DNA of 64,000 bases from JAUSIF01 sp040901465 (GCA_040901465.1 JBBDYN010000032.1:1-64000), one strand, 5' to 3'. Positions 44,264 to 55,673 are shown, counted from the stretch's first letter. The notes: a model not told the origin generated them from the letters alone. Translations and numbers: made by a program.

Positions 44264-44962
44264 TTAGGTATGGCGGCGGAGCAGAACTTCCTTGGCCTCG
44301 TTGACGCGGGCCGCGAGATACGTCGACCCCCCTTGGTCGGGGTGCAGTTTCTTCATGAGAGTCCGGTGCGCGCGTCGTATCTCGAACGCGCCCGCGCCTG
44401 GTTCAAGACCGAGGATTTGCAGCGCCTCTTCCTCGGTCATCGGGCCGCTGCGCGGCGGCTCGCGTCGCCCCGCACCCGCGTCTTCCTCGACGTCTTCTCG
44501 CCATCCGGGCTCCCGGCGGTCGAGATAAGCTTCGAGTAGCGCGCGGCTCTCCGCGTCGATTTCGCTCAGCAGCGACAACAGCGCCGCGCGGTCGAGCGCG
44601 TCGAGCGGCACGTTCTCGTACTTGCCCGCGAGAATGCGCCCGCGCATCGCGCCGGTGTCGTGATCGAGCTCCATTTCAATGAATTGCGAACGCACGCGGG
44701 ACACTTGTCCGGGCGTCTTGCGCATGCGCGCACCGAGGCCGGCGGGCGACGGAATCCATTTGAGCAGCGTGGCGCCGACATAGGCGAGCGGCACCGCCGC
44801 GTAGAAGCGCCCGGTCACGGTCAGATAGCCAGCCACCAGGAGCGCCGCGATGCCCCCCGACAAGCGCAGCACCCGCGCGAGTTGATGCGGATCGGCGGTT
44901 GCATAGAAACGTCCCAGGACAAGCAAAAGGACAAGGGCAGCGAGGCCAAGGATCAGCGTCAT
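44264..44962 (-). CDS. Membrane-anchored J-domain protein
   Basis: 232 residues. Two hydrophobic helices at 1-17 and 36-60; a C-terminal J domain (EALQILGLEPGAGAFEIRRA, then HRTLMKKLHPDQGGSTYLAA) with the HPD motif that stimulates Hsp70 ATPase. The J domain is at the C-terminus and the rest of DnaJ (zinc and substrate domains) is absent, as in DjlA/DjlC- or Tim14-like proteins. Its DnaK partner role is inferred from the motif. Convergent with the carboxypeptidase gene. Confidence 0.9.
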   Translation of the reverse strand: MTLILGLAALVLLLVLGRFYATADPHQLARVLRLSGGIAALLVAGYLTVTGRFYAAVPLAYVGATLLKWIPSPAGLGARMRKTPGQVSRVRSQFIEMELDHDTGAMRGRILAGKYENVPLDALDRAALLSLLSEIDAESRALLEAYLDRREPGWREDVEEDAGAGRREPPRSGPMTEEEALQILGLEPGAGAFEIRRAHRTLMKKLHPDQGGSTYLAARVNEAKEVLLRRHT

Positions 44963-45005
44963 ATTTTCATTATATCGGAGCGCGGGGAATTCGGCGCAGC
45001 GGCGC

Positions 45006-45749
45006 TTACTTCATCTGGCCGAGAAGCTTCACGGCGCCCCCGCCACCGGCGCGCTTGGAAAGGTCCGCCAGCGCCCGATGTCCGCCCGCCGCGAACGCTG
45101 CCGCCGCGCGCAAGAGGTCGCGCAATTGAGCGGATGCGCCCGCATCGAACGGACACCATGCACCTTTGGTCAGGCGGGCGATTTCGCGAAAGGCGCGCTC
45201 GGCAATCGGGTCGGATTCCTCTTGAAACATGAATGCCGGCACGCCGAGCAGCGCGAGTTTGCCTGCCTTGGCGCAGAGATCGTCGACCGACTCTTCCATG
45301 GCGTCGCCGACGAACACGAAGGCGTCGACCTTTTGCCGCTTCGCTTCCTTACGCACGTGCTCGAGCACGCGACCGATCTGCGTATGGCCGCCGCGGCAAT
45401 CGATCTTCTCCATGAGGCCGGCGAGCCGCTTCGGGTCGGAAACCCATTTCGAGGCGCGGCATTCCGAGATTCCGCGGTAATAGACGAGCTGCACGTCGAG
45501 CCCGCCGATCGCCGCCGTCTCGTGGAACATCTCCGCCTGCAATGCGCACGCGAGATCCCAGGTCGGTTGCCGGCTCATGGTGGCGTCGAGCGCGAAGATG
45601 AGGCGTCCACGCTTGCCGTCGGCGCGCGGACCGAGAGAGCGCGCGCGCTGCAGGAACGCGTCAATTTCGCCGCGCTGCGCTGCCGGCTCCGACGATTTCT
45701 CGTCGGGCGGCCGCACAGGCGCGCGGGTCTCGTCGCGGTCTCGGCTCAT
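45006..45749 (-). CDS. VWA domain-containing cytoplasmic protein
   Basis: 247 residues, no signal or membrane helix. A VWA-type domain with MIDAS sequence DATMS in GRLIFALDATMSRQPTWDLA, followed by GLDVQLVYYRGISECRASKW, GHTQIGRVLEHVRKEAKRQK and VDAFVFVGDAMEESVDDLC. This form is widespread in alphaproteobacteria beside the J-domain gene; no function is established that I know of. It is 43 bases upstream of that gene on the same strand, so likely one operon. Confidence 0.85.
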   Translation of the reverse strand: MSRDRDETRAPVRPPDEKSSEPAAQRGEIDAFLQRARSLGPRADGKRGRLIFALDATMSRQPTWDLACALQAEMFHETAAIGGLDVQLVYYRGISECRASKWVSDPKRLAGLMEKIDCRGGHTQIGRVLEHVRKEAKRQKVDAFVFVGDAMEESVDDLCAKAGKLALLGVPAFMFQEESDPIAERAFREIARLTKGAWCPFDAGASAQLRDLLRAAAAFAAGGHRALADLSKRAGGGGAVKLLGQMK

Positions 45750-45829
45750 GGAACCATCCTTCGGGCGCTCCGCCCGCCCGTCAGATTGGTCCTTTTAGAG
45801 CCGATCGCAAGCCGCGCCCTTCCGGATGC

Positions 45830-46789
45830 TTACTCCGCGATGACTTCGGCGCCGTCGAGCGGTTGGCCCGAGGCGCGGAACCATTCGGCGCGCGCTTCGG
45901 CGCGCCGCCGCCCTTTTTCGTCGATTGGCAGCTTCAGGGAATCGACAAGGTTACGGACTTCCTGCCGTGCGGCGAGATGCGAGAGATTCGCACGCGAGTC
46001 GAGCGTGGTTTCGTCGAGCGTATCGAGCACGGTGAGCCCGCGTGGAAATAGCTCGCGATAGATCACGCGTTCGGAGAAGCCCTCGGAGATTCGAAAATTG
46101 AGCCGGCGCGACAGATCGATCAGCCCGTCGGCGATATTGCGCCCGTTGCGCGTCTCGAACTGGCCGACGCGATTTCGCATGATGATCCAGTCGGTCTCGC
46201 CCTCCTCGACGATGCGCCGCTGGCGCCGCGCCTCGCGCACCACTTCGGCGTAGTGGCTCGTGCCGGTGACCTCGTAACTTTCCGGATCGATGCTCGCGAG
46301 GACGTCGAAATCCACGAAACTGTCATTGAGCGGCGTGATCAGTGTGTCCGCCATGGCGTGGGCAAGGCGCATCAAATAACTATCGGTTGCCGGCGTGTCG
46401 ACGACGACGAAGTCGTGCGTGGATTCGACCCCATTCACGGCGGCGGCGAAGGCAGCGAACTCCGAAGCCTCGTTTTCGTCGACGCTTGGCCCGCTGGCGC
46501 GCTCGATCGCGATGTGGTTTGGCAATTCCAGCCGCACGCCGCACTTTTTCGCCCAGCGCCGGCGGTTGGCAACATAGTGGGTAAGGCTCTTTTGTCGGCT
46601 GTCCGCGTCGATGGAGGCGACCTTCTGCCCCGCCTGCAGCAAGGCCGCGATCACGTGCATCGCGGTCGTGGTCTTGCCCGAGCCGCCCTTCTCGTTGGCG
46701 AGCACGATCACGTGGGCGTCCCGTGCGGCGCGTGGCGCCGCAGGCGCACCATTGAAGACAGATCTGTGATTACGCATCGACCCAGACAC
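45830..46789 (-). CDS. mipZ: Division-plane positioning ATPase MipZ
   Basis: 319 residues. ParA/MinD superfamily: deviant Walker A NEKGGSGKTTTAMHVIAALL at ~32-51, switch I DADSRQKSLTHYVANRR, switch II VVDTPATDSYLMRLAH. MipZ forms a gradient from the ParB-bound poles and inhibits FtsZ so that the ring forms at midcell. Family-specific SFVDFDVLASIDPESYEV and EGETDWIIMRNRV are present. A second ATG four codons in (46777) is an equally possible start. Confidence 0.95.
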   Translation of the reverse strand: MSGSMRNHRSVFNGAPAAPRAARDAHVIVLANEKGGSGKTTTAMHVIAALLQAGQKVASIDADSRQKSLTHYVANRRRWAKKCGVRLELPNHIAIERASGPSVDENEASEFAAFAAAVNGVESTHDFVVVDTPATDSYLMRLAHAMADTLITPLNDSFVDFDVLASIDPESYEVTGTSHYAEVVREARRQRRIVEEGETDWIIMRNRVGQFETRNGRNIADGLIDLSRRLNFRISEGFSERVIYRELFPRGLTVLDTLDETTLDSRANLSHLAARQEVRNLVDSLKLPIDEKGRRRAEARAEWFRASGQPLDGAEVIAE

Positions 46790-46965
46790 CCGACGGGCCG
46801 TACACCCCGCATTTCATTCTGGCGACCATTCGCCTTCCGGGTCAAGCCGAGACTTTCGCAAATCCCGTCCTGAGCGAAAGGCGAGAGATTTTATTTCTCC
46901 GCTAGAGGCCGGCAGGCCGCTCTTGTAGGGTGCGCGCCGATTTCGTTCCGACCCAGGAGCCGCAT

Positions 46966-47811
46966 TTGAGCCCTCCCCGCGTCGTACGGACGGTTAAGGC
47001 GCTCCGCGCAGCACTCGCGCCATGGCGGCGCCGCGGGGAGCGCATCGCGCTCGTGCCGACCATGGGCGCGTTGCACGCCGGACATGTTTCACTGGTACGT
47101 CTCGCCCGGCGGCGCGCCGCCCGCGTCGTGGTCTCGGTCTTCGTCAACCCGGCCCAGTTCGCGCCGAACGAAGATTTTGCCCGCTACCCTCGCACCTGGA
47201 AGGACGATCTTGCGAAACTGTCGGCGGAAAGGGCCGATCTGGTGTTCGCACCCAGCGTCGGCGAAATCTATCCCGAGGGCTTCGCGACCAACATTGCTCC
47301 CGCGGGCCCGGCTCTCGGGCTCGAATCCGAGTTCCGGCCGCATTTCTTCGCAGGCGTTGCCACCGTGGTTGCAAAGCTTCTCATCGTGGCCATGCCCGAC
47401 TTCTCGCTGTTCGGGGAAAAAGACTACCAGCAGCTTCAGGTGGTGAAGCGGATGGCGGCCGACCTCGACCTGCCGGTGAAGATTCTGGGTTCCCCGACCG
47501 TGCGGGAAGCGGATGGCCTAGCCATCTCGTCGCGTAATGCGTACTTATCGCCCACAGAGCGCGCAGCCGCACCCGCGCTCTACCGCGCGCTCAAGGAGGC
47601 GGCCGCCGCAATCCGCAAAGGCGCGCCGATCGGCCCCACGCTCGACCGCAGCCGCGGCACGATCAAGGCCGCCGGCTTCAAGCTCGACTATTTGGAGGCG
47701 CGCCACGCCGAAACACTCGCACCGGTAACATCAAAGAAGGATGGCCCGATCCGTCTGCTCGTCGCCGCCCGCATTGGCAAGACGCGGCTGATCGATAATC
47801 TGGGCGTCTGA
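46966..47811 (+). CDS. panC: Pantothenate synthetase
   Basis: 281 residues from a TTG at 46966: AGGAG lies 6 bases before it, whereas a GTG at 46930 has no comparable site. The enzyme joins pantoate and β-alanine via pantoyl adenylate. Motifs: VPTMGALHAGHVSLV (HxGH adenylation site), VFVNPAQFAPNEDFARYPR, PHFFAGVATVVAKLL, FGEKDYQQLQVVKR, and READGLAISSRN (KMSKS-like). No panB beside it. Confidence 0.95.
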   Translation: MSPPRVVRTVKALRAALAPWRRRGERIALVPTMGALHAGHVSLVRLARRRAARVVVSVFVNPAQFAPNEDFARYPRTWKDDLAKLSAERADLVFAPSVGEIYPEGFATNIAPAGPALGLESEFRPHFFAGVATVVAKLLIVAMPDFSLFGEKDYQQLQVVKRMAADLDLPVKILGSPTVREADGLAISSRNAYLSPTERAAAPALYRALKEAAAAIRKGAPIGPTLDRSRGTIKAAGFKLDYLEARHAETLAPVTSKKDGPIRLLVAARIGKTRLIDNLGV

Positions 47812-47817
47812 TCCGGG

Positions 47818-48018
47818 TTAGCTGGTGACGAGGTATCCGAAGACGAACGCGAGGATCGCGAGCGCGATCCCCACCGTGAGCACGACCCGCATGTGGCCGG
47901 ACGTCTCGCCTTGCCGCGCCTTGATCGCCGGCAGGGTCACCGGATCCGGCATGTCCGCCACGTTCTCCTGCGGACGCTCGTAGTCTGGGCTCGCCTGTTC
48001 TTTTCGCTGCACAAGCAT
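47818..48018 (-). CDS. Small single-pass membrane protein
   Basis: 66 residues from ATG 48018, with GGAGG 5 bases upstream. Hydrophilic N-terminal ~44 residues (MLVQRKEQASPDYERPQENV), one C-terminal helix (MRVVLTVGIALAILAFVFGYL). No family recognised; similar short proteins occur in Hyphomicrobiales. Convergent with panC, 6 bases between stops. Confidence 0.65.
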   Translation of the reverse strand: MLVQRKEQASPDYERPQENVADMPDPVTLPAIKARQGETSGHMRVVLTVGIALAILAFVFGYLVTS

Positions 48019-48084
48019 CGATGCCTCCAGGTTTGCGGAACTCCCGGATGACAACGCGCCGCAAGACCGATTGTTTCACGCCCC

Positions 48085-48522
48085 TCAGAGCAGCCCGAGG
48101 TCGCGCAGTTCGCGCCGCATTTCCTCGGGCAGCATCGTGAGTCCGCGCCCGGCGCGGCGGAGATCGGCGGGCGCTTCCTTTGCCGGCAAATAGCGCCATC
48201 CCTGGAACGGTCCGCGCGGCCGCGGCATCACCGGCACGACTTTCGGCTCCAGAACGAGCCGGCAACGGCGCACGCCCTCCTTGTCGATGAACTCGCGGAT
48301 GTCGAGGAGGCGCTGGCGGCAGGAAATCTCGCCCCGGATCACCCAATAGAGCGAACCGCCGTCGAGCAGTTCCTCGCTCCGCGTCGGCACCATGCGGGTG
48401 GTGTGTACGTGCTCTAGCGGTTGCTTCTTGCGGCGCTTCTCCGCGAGCCGCTCGTCGATCCATTCCTGCAGGTCGCGGATCGAGTTAGCGCCCACGCAGA
48501 GCTTGATGAGATGCAACGCCAT
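48085..48522 (-). CDS. DUF1489 family protein
   Basis: 145 residues, whole-length match to DUF1489: MALHLIKLCVGANSIRDLQE, HTTRMVPTRSEELLDGGSLY, WVIRGEISCRQRLLDI, GPFQGWRYLPAKEAPADL. Cytoplasmic, no known function, broadly conserved in alphaproteobacteria. Confidence 0.9.
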   Translation of the reverse strand: MALHLIKLCVGANSIRDLQEWIDERLAEKRRKKQPLEHVHTTRMVPTRSEELLDGGSLYWVIRGEISCRQRLLDIREFIDKEGVRRCRLVLEPKVVPVMPRPRGPFQGWRYLPAKEAPADLRRAGRGLTMLPEEMRRELRDLGLL

Positions 48523-48646
48523 GCCTCTTTCTAGACCGTCATCGCGCCGGTTTCACGGGCGAAGTGATCGCATCCACAACGCGTTGCGACGGTTCCCTGC
48601 AATGCCTAGGCTCTCGTTGGGCGCCGGGGCATGTGGGGAGGAAGTC

Positions 48647-48862
48647 ATGGCGGTTGCAAAAGTCGTGGAGGTCACCTCGGCCTCCAAGAAGAGTTTTGAG
48701 GACGCGATCGAGCAAGGCATCAAGCGCGCATCGAGTTCGCTCAAGAACGTCGAGGGCGCCTGGATTCAAGAGCAGAAGGTCACCGTCAAAAACGGCAAAA
48801 TCGACGAGTACCGCGTCAACATGAAGGTGACATTCATCCTCAACGGCCGCGACGTCGACTGA
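48647..48862 (+). CDS. Dodecin
   Basis: 71 residues: MAVAKVVEVTSASKKSFEDA, IEQGIKRASSSLKNVEGAWI, QEQKVTVKNGKIDEYRVNMK. The dodecin fold assembles as a hollow dodecamer that stores FMN/riboflavin or CoA; the W in GAWI is the tryptophan that stacks on flavin. GGGGAGGAAG precedes the start, a strong ribosome-binding site. Confidence 0.95.
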   Translation: MAVAKVVEVTSASKKSFEDAIEQGIKRASSSLKNVEGAWIQEQKVTVKNGKIDEYRVNMKVTFILNGRDVD

Positions 48863-48887
48863 TCGAACGGCGCTGCTGAAATTCGGG

Positions 48888-50867
<1,980 letters not shown>

Positions 50868-50908
50868 TCCGCGATCCTAGCCGTCGCCCGCGCCGCCGCC
50901 AGTGGGAC

Positions 50909-52129
50909 TTAGTTCTGCTGTGGCGCGATTGGTATCGGCGCGCCGGGTTGAGCTTGGCTTGAGGCCGGACCCGAGGCCTGCGCCGCCGTCTCTTCTTCCT
51001 GTTCGCGGATGTAATCGCGCGGCACGACGCGCGGCAGGCCAGCGACCGGTTCTGACGAACGCTTGTTCACCGGATCGGCCTTTGCCTTCGCGGCCGGACG
51101 CGGCGGCGCATTCTTGGCGGCGGCCGGTTGCGCGCCCTTGACTGCCGCTTCCGGCTGAGGATCCTTCGCAGCGGCCACCGATGGTGGATTTTTCGCAGCC
51201 GCAGCCTGCTTCGATTTCTCCGGCGCAGCCTGTTGCGGACGCGCGGTCGGCGTCGGAGTCTCGGACGCGGCGGGCTCGGCCGGCGTCGTCGTCACGGCCG
51301 GAGCGGCCTCCTCCGTCCGCGTCGGCGCCGATCCGAAGCCAGCCGAAGTCGGATCTCCGATCGCGACCGCACCGGCCCGTTCGCCGATCGAGACGCCCGA
51401 TACCGACGGCCGCTCGCCGCCCGGCGGCATCGGCGATTCCCGCGGCTCGGGCTCGCTCGCCACTGCCGACGATGAGCGCCAGGAAGGCGCGTGCTTCGCC
51501 ATGAACGCCTCGAACCGGCGCACCCGGATATTTTCCTTCACGCGTGCCGGATCGCGCAACAGCCGGTAGCGCTCGCACGTCTCGGCCGTACAACGGTGAT
51601 CGATCGCGAACACATAGGCGACGAAGCCGTAGGGATCGGCCTCGATCGAATTGCGCAGCGGTTCGATTCGTTCCAGATAGCTCGCGTCGCGCGCATTCGC
51701 GAATTGCAGCGCGTCGGATAGATATGCGATCCGCTGCGTCACGATCGCGACCGCCGCGGCAACCCGCTGCGGCTCGGCGAACAGGCTCCGCTCGCACGCC
51801 TCCATCATCGCAGGCGCGGGTGAGCCATCGAGGCACGCGAACACGGAACCCGGCTGAACCGCTTGCGACAAAATAGACGCCGCGCGCTCATCCAGCGCGC
51901 GCCGCTCCTCAAGCGTGCGCTTGCCTTCCAGATATGTGTAGCCGTAGTAGCCGCCGGCGGCGACGCCCGCGAGGAGCAAGAACGGCACGACGACCGCAAG
52001 CAGCCGACCGGCCGACGCCCGCCACAGCCGCGCGCCCAGGAGCACGACGACCGCGATGGCGACGAGTGCCACCGACCACAGCGGATCGACGTTCTGCACC
52101 GCTTTCAGCAGCTCTTCCATGGCGTCCAT
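50909..52129 (-). CDS. Membrane-anchored protein with Ala/Pro-rich tail, unknown function
   Basis: 406 residues from ATG 52129 (MDAMEELLKAVQNVDPLWSV). Two N-terminal helices (~17-33 and ~40-62), then a ~150-residue folded domain with four cysteines (FACLDGS, MEACERSLF, HRCTAETCERYRLL) and helical repeats typical of a periplasmic domain. From ~215 to the end it is low-complexity Ala/Pro/Lys/Glu (KSKQAAAAKNPPSVAAAKDP). I do not recognise the family, although this shape is frequent next to kup in Rhizobiales. The open frame runs upstream antisense to kup and is not part of the gene. Confidence 0.75.
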   Translation of the reverse strand: MDAMEELLKAVQNVDPLWSVALVAIAVVVLLGARLWRASAGRLLAVVVPFLLLAGVAAGGYYGYTYLEGKRTLEERRALDERAASILSQAVQPGSVFACLDGSPAPAMMEACERSLFAEPQRVAAAVAIVTQRIAYLSDALQFANARDASYLERIEPLRNSIEADPYGFVAYVFAIDHRCTAETCERYRLLRDPARVKENIRVRRFEAFMAKHAPSWRSSSAVASEPEPRESPMPPGGERPSVSGVSIGERAGAVAIGDPTSAGFGSAPTRTEEAAPAVTTTPAEPAASETPTPTARPQQAAPEKSKQAAAAKNPPSVAAAKDPQPEAAVKGAQPAAAKNAPPRPAAKAKADPVNKRSSEPVAGLPRVVPRDYIREQEEETAAQASGPASSQAQPGAPIPIAPQQN

Positions 52130-52173
52130 TCTAGACCATCCCCGAATCACGTCGAAGGCCGACGCAGGCCTTA

Positions 52174-54066
52174 CTAGACCGTCACTTGTGTCCCGATTTC
52201 GACGACGCGTTCGGTCGGGATGTGAAAATAGGTGCTGGCGTCGTCGGCGGCGCGGGCGAGCTTGATGAACAGCCGGTCCTGCCATTTCGGCATGCCCGAT
52301 TGCGGCGCCGGCTTGAGCGAGCGCCGCGACAGGAAAAACGACGTCGCCATGATGTCGAACTGCCAGCCGAGCTTTCGCGCGAGCGCCAGCGCCTTCGGCA
52401 CGTTCGGCGTCTCCATGTAGCCGAACGTCAAGATCACCCGGTAAAAATGTGGCGAGAGGCCCATGATCTGCACGCGATCGTCCTCCGGCACACGCGGCGT
52501 GTCGGCGGTGACCACGGTCAGAACGACGTTGTGCTCGTGCAGCACCTTGTTGTGCTTCAGATTGTGCAAGAGTGCAGTGGGCGCGTATTCCGGGTCGCTG
52601 GTGAGGAAAACGGCGGTCCCCAGGACGATGTGCGGCGGCTTCCTTTCCAGGCTGCGCACGAGCGGCTCGAACGGAACTTCGATGCGGCGGCTCTTCTGTG
52701 CAAGCAGCCGCGTTCCGCGCCGCCACGTCGTCATGATCAGCACGACGACCGCCCCGAACAGGACCGGCAGCCACGCACCTTCGAAAATCTTCAATGTCGT
52801 CGCCAACACAAAGGTTGCATCCACGACAATGAACGGGACCATCAGCAATGCCGCCGTCCAAAGTGGCCACTGCCACAACCGCCAGATCACGGTGAAGCCG
52901 AGGGTCACGGCCATCAGGTTCGTCGTCGACACCGCGAGCACATACGCCGACGCTAGCGCGCTGGATGAGCGGAACAGCGCGACGAGCAGGAGCACGCCGG
53001 TCAGCAGCATCCAGTTCACGCGTGGCATGTAGATTTGCCCGAGCAGCGTTGCCGACGTGTGACGAATCTCCAATCGAGGCAATAACCCGAGTTGCATGGC
53101 CTGGCGTGTGATCGAGTAGGCGCCGGTGATGACTGCCTGACTGGCGATCACGGTGGCGGCCGTCGCGAGCCCGACCATTGGGAGCAGCGCCCAGTCGGGA
53201 AACAACAGAAAGAACGGATTTTCGAGCGTCGCGGGATTTGCGAGTACCAATGCGCCCTGACCAAAATAGTTGATCAGCAACGCCGGTAATACCAGATAAA
53301 TCCAAGCGGTCTGGATCGGCTTGCGCCCGAAATGGCCGAGGTCGTTGTAGAGTGCCTCCGAGCCGGTCACAACCAGAAATACCGCACCGAGCGTGATCAA
53401 TCCGATCATTCCGTTGTCGGCGAGGAACGCGATCCCGTACAAAGGATTGACCGCGAGGAGCACGCTCGGATTGACTGCGATCTGCAAAATGCCGGCAATC
53501 GCGATCACGATGAACCAAACTGTAGTGATAGGCCCGAACAGCGCCGAGACCCTGGCCGTTCCGTAGGATTGCACTGAAAACAGTGTAACCAATATGATCA
53601 CCGCCAGCGGCAGCACGAAGGGCTCGAAAGCTGGCGTCGCGATCTTGAGGCCTTCCACGGCCGACAGAACCGAAAGAGCCGGCGTGATCAACACCGACCC
53701 GTAGAACATCGCCGCACCGATAATGCCGAGCGCGAGCACGACCGGGGCGCGACGCCCGAGCGCGCGAAATGCAAGTGCCGTCAGCGAGAGCGTCCCGCCT
53801 TCGCCGTTATTGTCAGCCCGAAGCAGAATGGTGATGTACTTGAGTGTGACAACAATAATCAGTGCCCAAAAGATCAGGGACAGGACGCCGAACACGGCCT
53901 CCGGCGTGATCGCGCCACCCTCGCCGACCGCGGCAACGACTGCCTCGCGCAACGCATAAAGGGGGCTCGTGCCGATGTCGCCGTAAACAACGCCGACACT
54001 GCCGAGAGTGAGTGCCCAGAAGCTGGAATGGGAACGGGTTGTGCCGTTCCCATCTGCCTTGTTCAT
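52174..54066 (-). CDS. kup: KUP family potassium transporter
   Basis: 630 residues from ATG 54066 (MNKADGNGTTRSHSSFWALT). LGSVGVVYGDIGTSPLYALR is the KUP hallmark, followed by ~12 membrane helices (e.g. GGTLSLTALAFRAL, AVFLVVTGSEALYNDLGHFG) and a cytoplasmic C-terminal domain. Low-affinity proton-coupled K+ uptake. An upstream extension of the frame to 54153 is not family-like. Confidence 0.95.
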   Translation of the reverse strand: MNKADGNGTTRSHSSFWALTLGSVGVVYGDIGTSPLYALREAVVAAVGEGGAITPEAVFGVLSLIFWALIIVVTLKYITILLRADNNGEGGTLSLTALAFRALGRRAPVVLALGIIGAAMFYGSVLITPALSVLSAVEGLKIATPAFEPFVLPLAVIILVTLFSVQSYGTARVSALFGPITTVWFIVIAIAGILQIAVNPSVLLAVNPLYGIAFLADNGMIGLITLGAVFLVVTGSEALYNDLGHFGRKPIQTAWIYLVLPALLINYFGQGALVLANPATLENPFFLLFPDWALLPMVGLATAATVIASQAVITGAYSITRQAMQLGLLPRLEIRHTSATLLGQIYMPRVNWMLLTGVLLLVALFRSSSALASAYVLAVSTTNLMAVTLGFTVIWRLWQWPLWTAALLMVPFIVVDATFVLATTLKIFEGAWLPVLFGAVVVLIMTTWRRGTRLLAQKSRRIEVPFEPLVRSLERKPPHIVLGTAVFLTSDPEYAPTALLHNLKHNKVLHEHNVVLTVVTADTPRVPEDDRVQIMGLSPHFYRVILTFGYMETPNVPKALALARKLGWQFDIMATSFFLSRRSLKPAPQSGMPKWQDRLFIKLARAADDASTYFHIPTERVVEIGTQVTV

Positions 54067-54312
54067 GAGCGGGAGCCGAAATTGCACTGCGTCAGCGCAG
54101 CGGGCGCGGCTGTAGCATGGCCCTCCCGGCGTGTCATTCGGAAATGGGGACAAGCAGGGCGCTACCGCACCTGCAGGATTCTCAATTCAATCAGGCACTT
54201 GACCCACGGCCGCGATGCCACGCCGTCCCCCGGCGGCGCGTCGGCAGCATCCCGCTCTTGCCGCAATGCCTCCGCAAGTTTCCAATGACCTTCCCTGCAG
54301 GGAGTACGCGCC

Positions 54313-54513
54313 ATGCGGCTGCTCTTCGGCATCATCCTCGGCGCCAGCCTCACGATCGGCGCGGCCTATATCCACGACACGATGTACGCGGCGCCTTCGC
54401 CGACGCTCCCCGGCGTCACGCGCACGCTCGTCAATTGGGACGTGGCGAGCGAAGTCGCGGACAAGTTCACCCGGTTCGTCCGCCAGCAATTCGAACGCCT
54501 GACCGGCCGGTAA
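54313..54513 (+). CDS. Small YIHD membrane protein, copy 1
   Basis: 66 residues: a helix with glycine pattern (MRLLFGIILGASLTIGAA), then YIHD, a linker, and VNWDVASEVADKFTRFVRQQ. GGGAG upstream of the ATG. It shares the layout MR-(L/F)-GxxxGA-L--GAYIHD...VNW-V with the next gene, so they are paralogues. Function unknown; the end could be an amphipathic helix. Confidence 0.7.
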   Translation: MRLLFGIILGASLTIGAAYIHDTMYAAPSPTLPGVTRTLVNWDVASEVADKFTRFVRQQFERLTGR

Positions 54514-54605
54514 GCGCCGAGCCTTGGACCCCGGCGTGGAACCCGGGCGCGCTTCCCGCGTTATGCCGGTGAACTGCAATCGGCCGCCAATCCGGGGAAA
54601 CCGCC

Positions 54606-54800
54606 ATGCGCTTCTTTCTGGGAATGATATTCGGTGCCTTGCTCCTGCTTGCCGGCGCCTACATCCACGACAACCACTCATCCGATCCTGCGCAACTGCA
54701 GGGCAACATGGTCAATTGGAGCGTCGTGTCGCAGAACTGGCAGTCGGTGAAGACGCGCGTCCAGCGCGAATGGGCGCAGCTTTCCACCACCAAGCTCTGA
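54606..54800 (+). CDS. Small YIHD membrane protein, copy 2
   Basis: 64 residues: MRFFLGMIFGALLLLAGA, YIHD, NMVNWSVVSQNWQSVKTRVQ, REWAQLSTTKL. GGGGAAA precedes the start. Same pattern as the gene 93 bases upstream, about 40% identical by eye. Both start with cgccATGCG, suggesting duplication with the leader. Confidence 0.7.
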   Translation: MRFFLGMIFGALLLLAGAYIHDNHSSDPAQLQGNMVNWSVVSQNWQSVKTRVQREWAQLSTTKL

Positions 54801-54811
54801 GCGGCGCGGCG

Positions 54812-55513
54812 CTAGAATTTCTCGACCCACGGCCTGAGTTCCAGTTCCCACGTCCACGCACTGCGCGGCTGCGCGAGCACGTGCACATAGTTCGACGCGA
54901 TCGCGTCCGGATCGAGCATGGAGTCCGGCTTGTCCGCCGCCTCCGCGCGGCGCGCGCTCCTGATCCCGCCGTCGATCACGAAATGCGCGACATGGATGCC
55001 GGCGGGCGACAATTCGCGCGCCATGGATTGCGCGAGCCCGCGCAGGGCGAACTTGCCCATGGCGAACGGCGCCGACTGCGCATAGCCCTTGATGCTCGCC
55101 GACGCGCCGGTGAACAGGATCGCGCCCTTCCCTTTCGGCAGCATGCGCTTCGCTGCTTCCTGCGCGACGAGGAACCCGCCGAACGCAGAGACGGCGATCG
55201 ACTTTTCCACTTCCGCCGGATCGAGCTCGATGAGCGGCCCGCGTGCACGATAGCTCGCGTTGTAGACCACGACATCCGGCTCGCCGATCTCATTCGTCAC
55301 CGACGCGAAAAGCTTTGCTACGTCGTCGCGCTTGACCGCGTCACAGGCGAACGCCCTCGCGCCGGTTTCCTTGGCGATCTCCGAAAGGTCGTCGACCGTG
55401 CGCGCCGCGAGCGCGACCTTTATGCCGTTCCGCGCGAAGGCCCGCGCCAGCGACGCGCTGAGCCCGGCGCCCGCGCCGACGATCAGCGCGTTGCAATATT
55501 TGATGGCTGTCAT
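54812..55513 (-). CDS. SDR family protein with Phe in place of the catalytic Tyr
   Basis: 233 residues from ATG 55513 (MTAIKYCNALIVGAGAGLSA). Cofactor motif GAGAGLSASLARAFARNG, NASYRARGP, GASASIKGYAQSAPFAMGKF. The YxxxK position reads FAMGK, so the usual tyrosine is phenylalanine while the lysine remains. A group of bacterial SDRs with this change exists, so it may act differently or be a binding protein. Divergent from the quinone reductase gene. The frame continues upstream to 55675 without similarity. Confidence 0.83.
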   Translation of the reverse strand: MTAIKYCNALIVGAGAGLSASLARAFARNGIKVALAARTVDDLSEIAKETGARAFACDAVKRDDVAKLFASVTNEIGEPDVVVYNASYRARGPLIELDPAEVEKSIAVSAFGGFLVAQEAAKRMLPKGKGAILFTGASASIKGYAQSAPFAMGKFALRGLAQSMARELSPAGIHVAHFVIDGGIRSARRAEAADKPDSMLDPDAIASNYVHVLAQPRSAWTWELELRPWVEKF

Positions 55514-55673
55514 CGCTGCCTCTGCCTTCCTGTTGAATTTGCCGCGACAATACTTCCGCCGGAGCATAGCGAGGAAGGCCCTCTCGCGCTTCCGGATCGT
55601 GCCCAGCGCGGTCCTTTGGCTCCTGGCACGCTGACGGGTAAGCTCCGCCTTCGGTATCGAAGGGGGTTGGAAC

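Noticed and set aside
52130..53518. 463-codon upstream extension of the 50909-52129 gene
   Set aside because: The extension lies within kup in another frame, is rich in Arg/His/Asp without a fold, and family-like sequence starts at the ATG at 52129.
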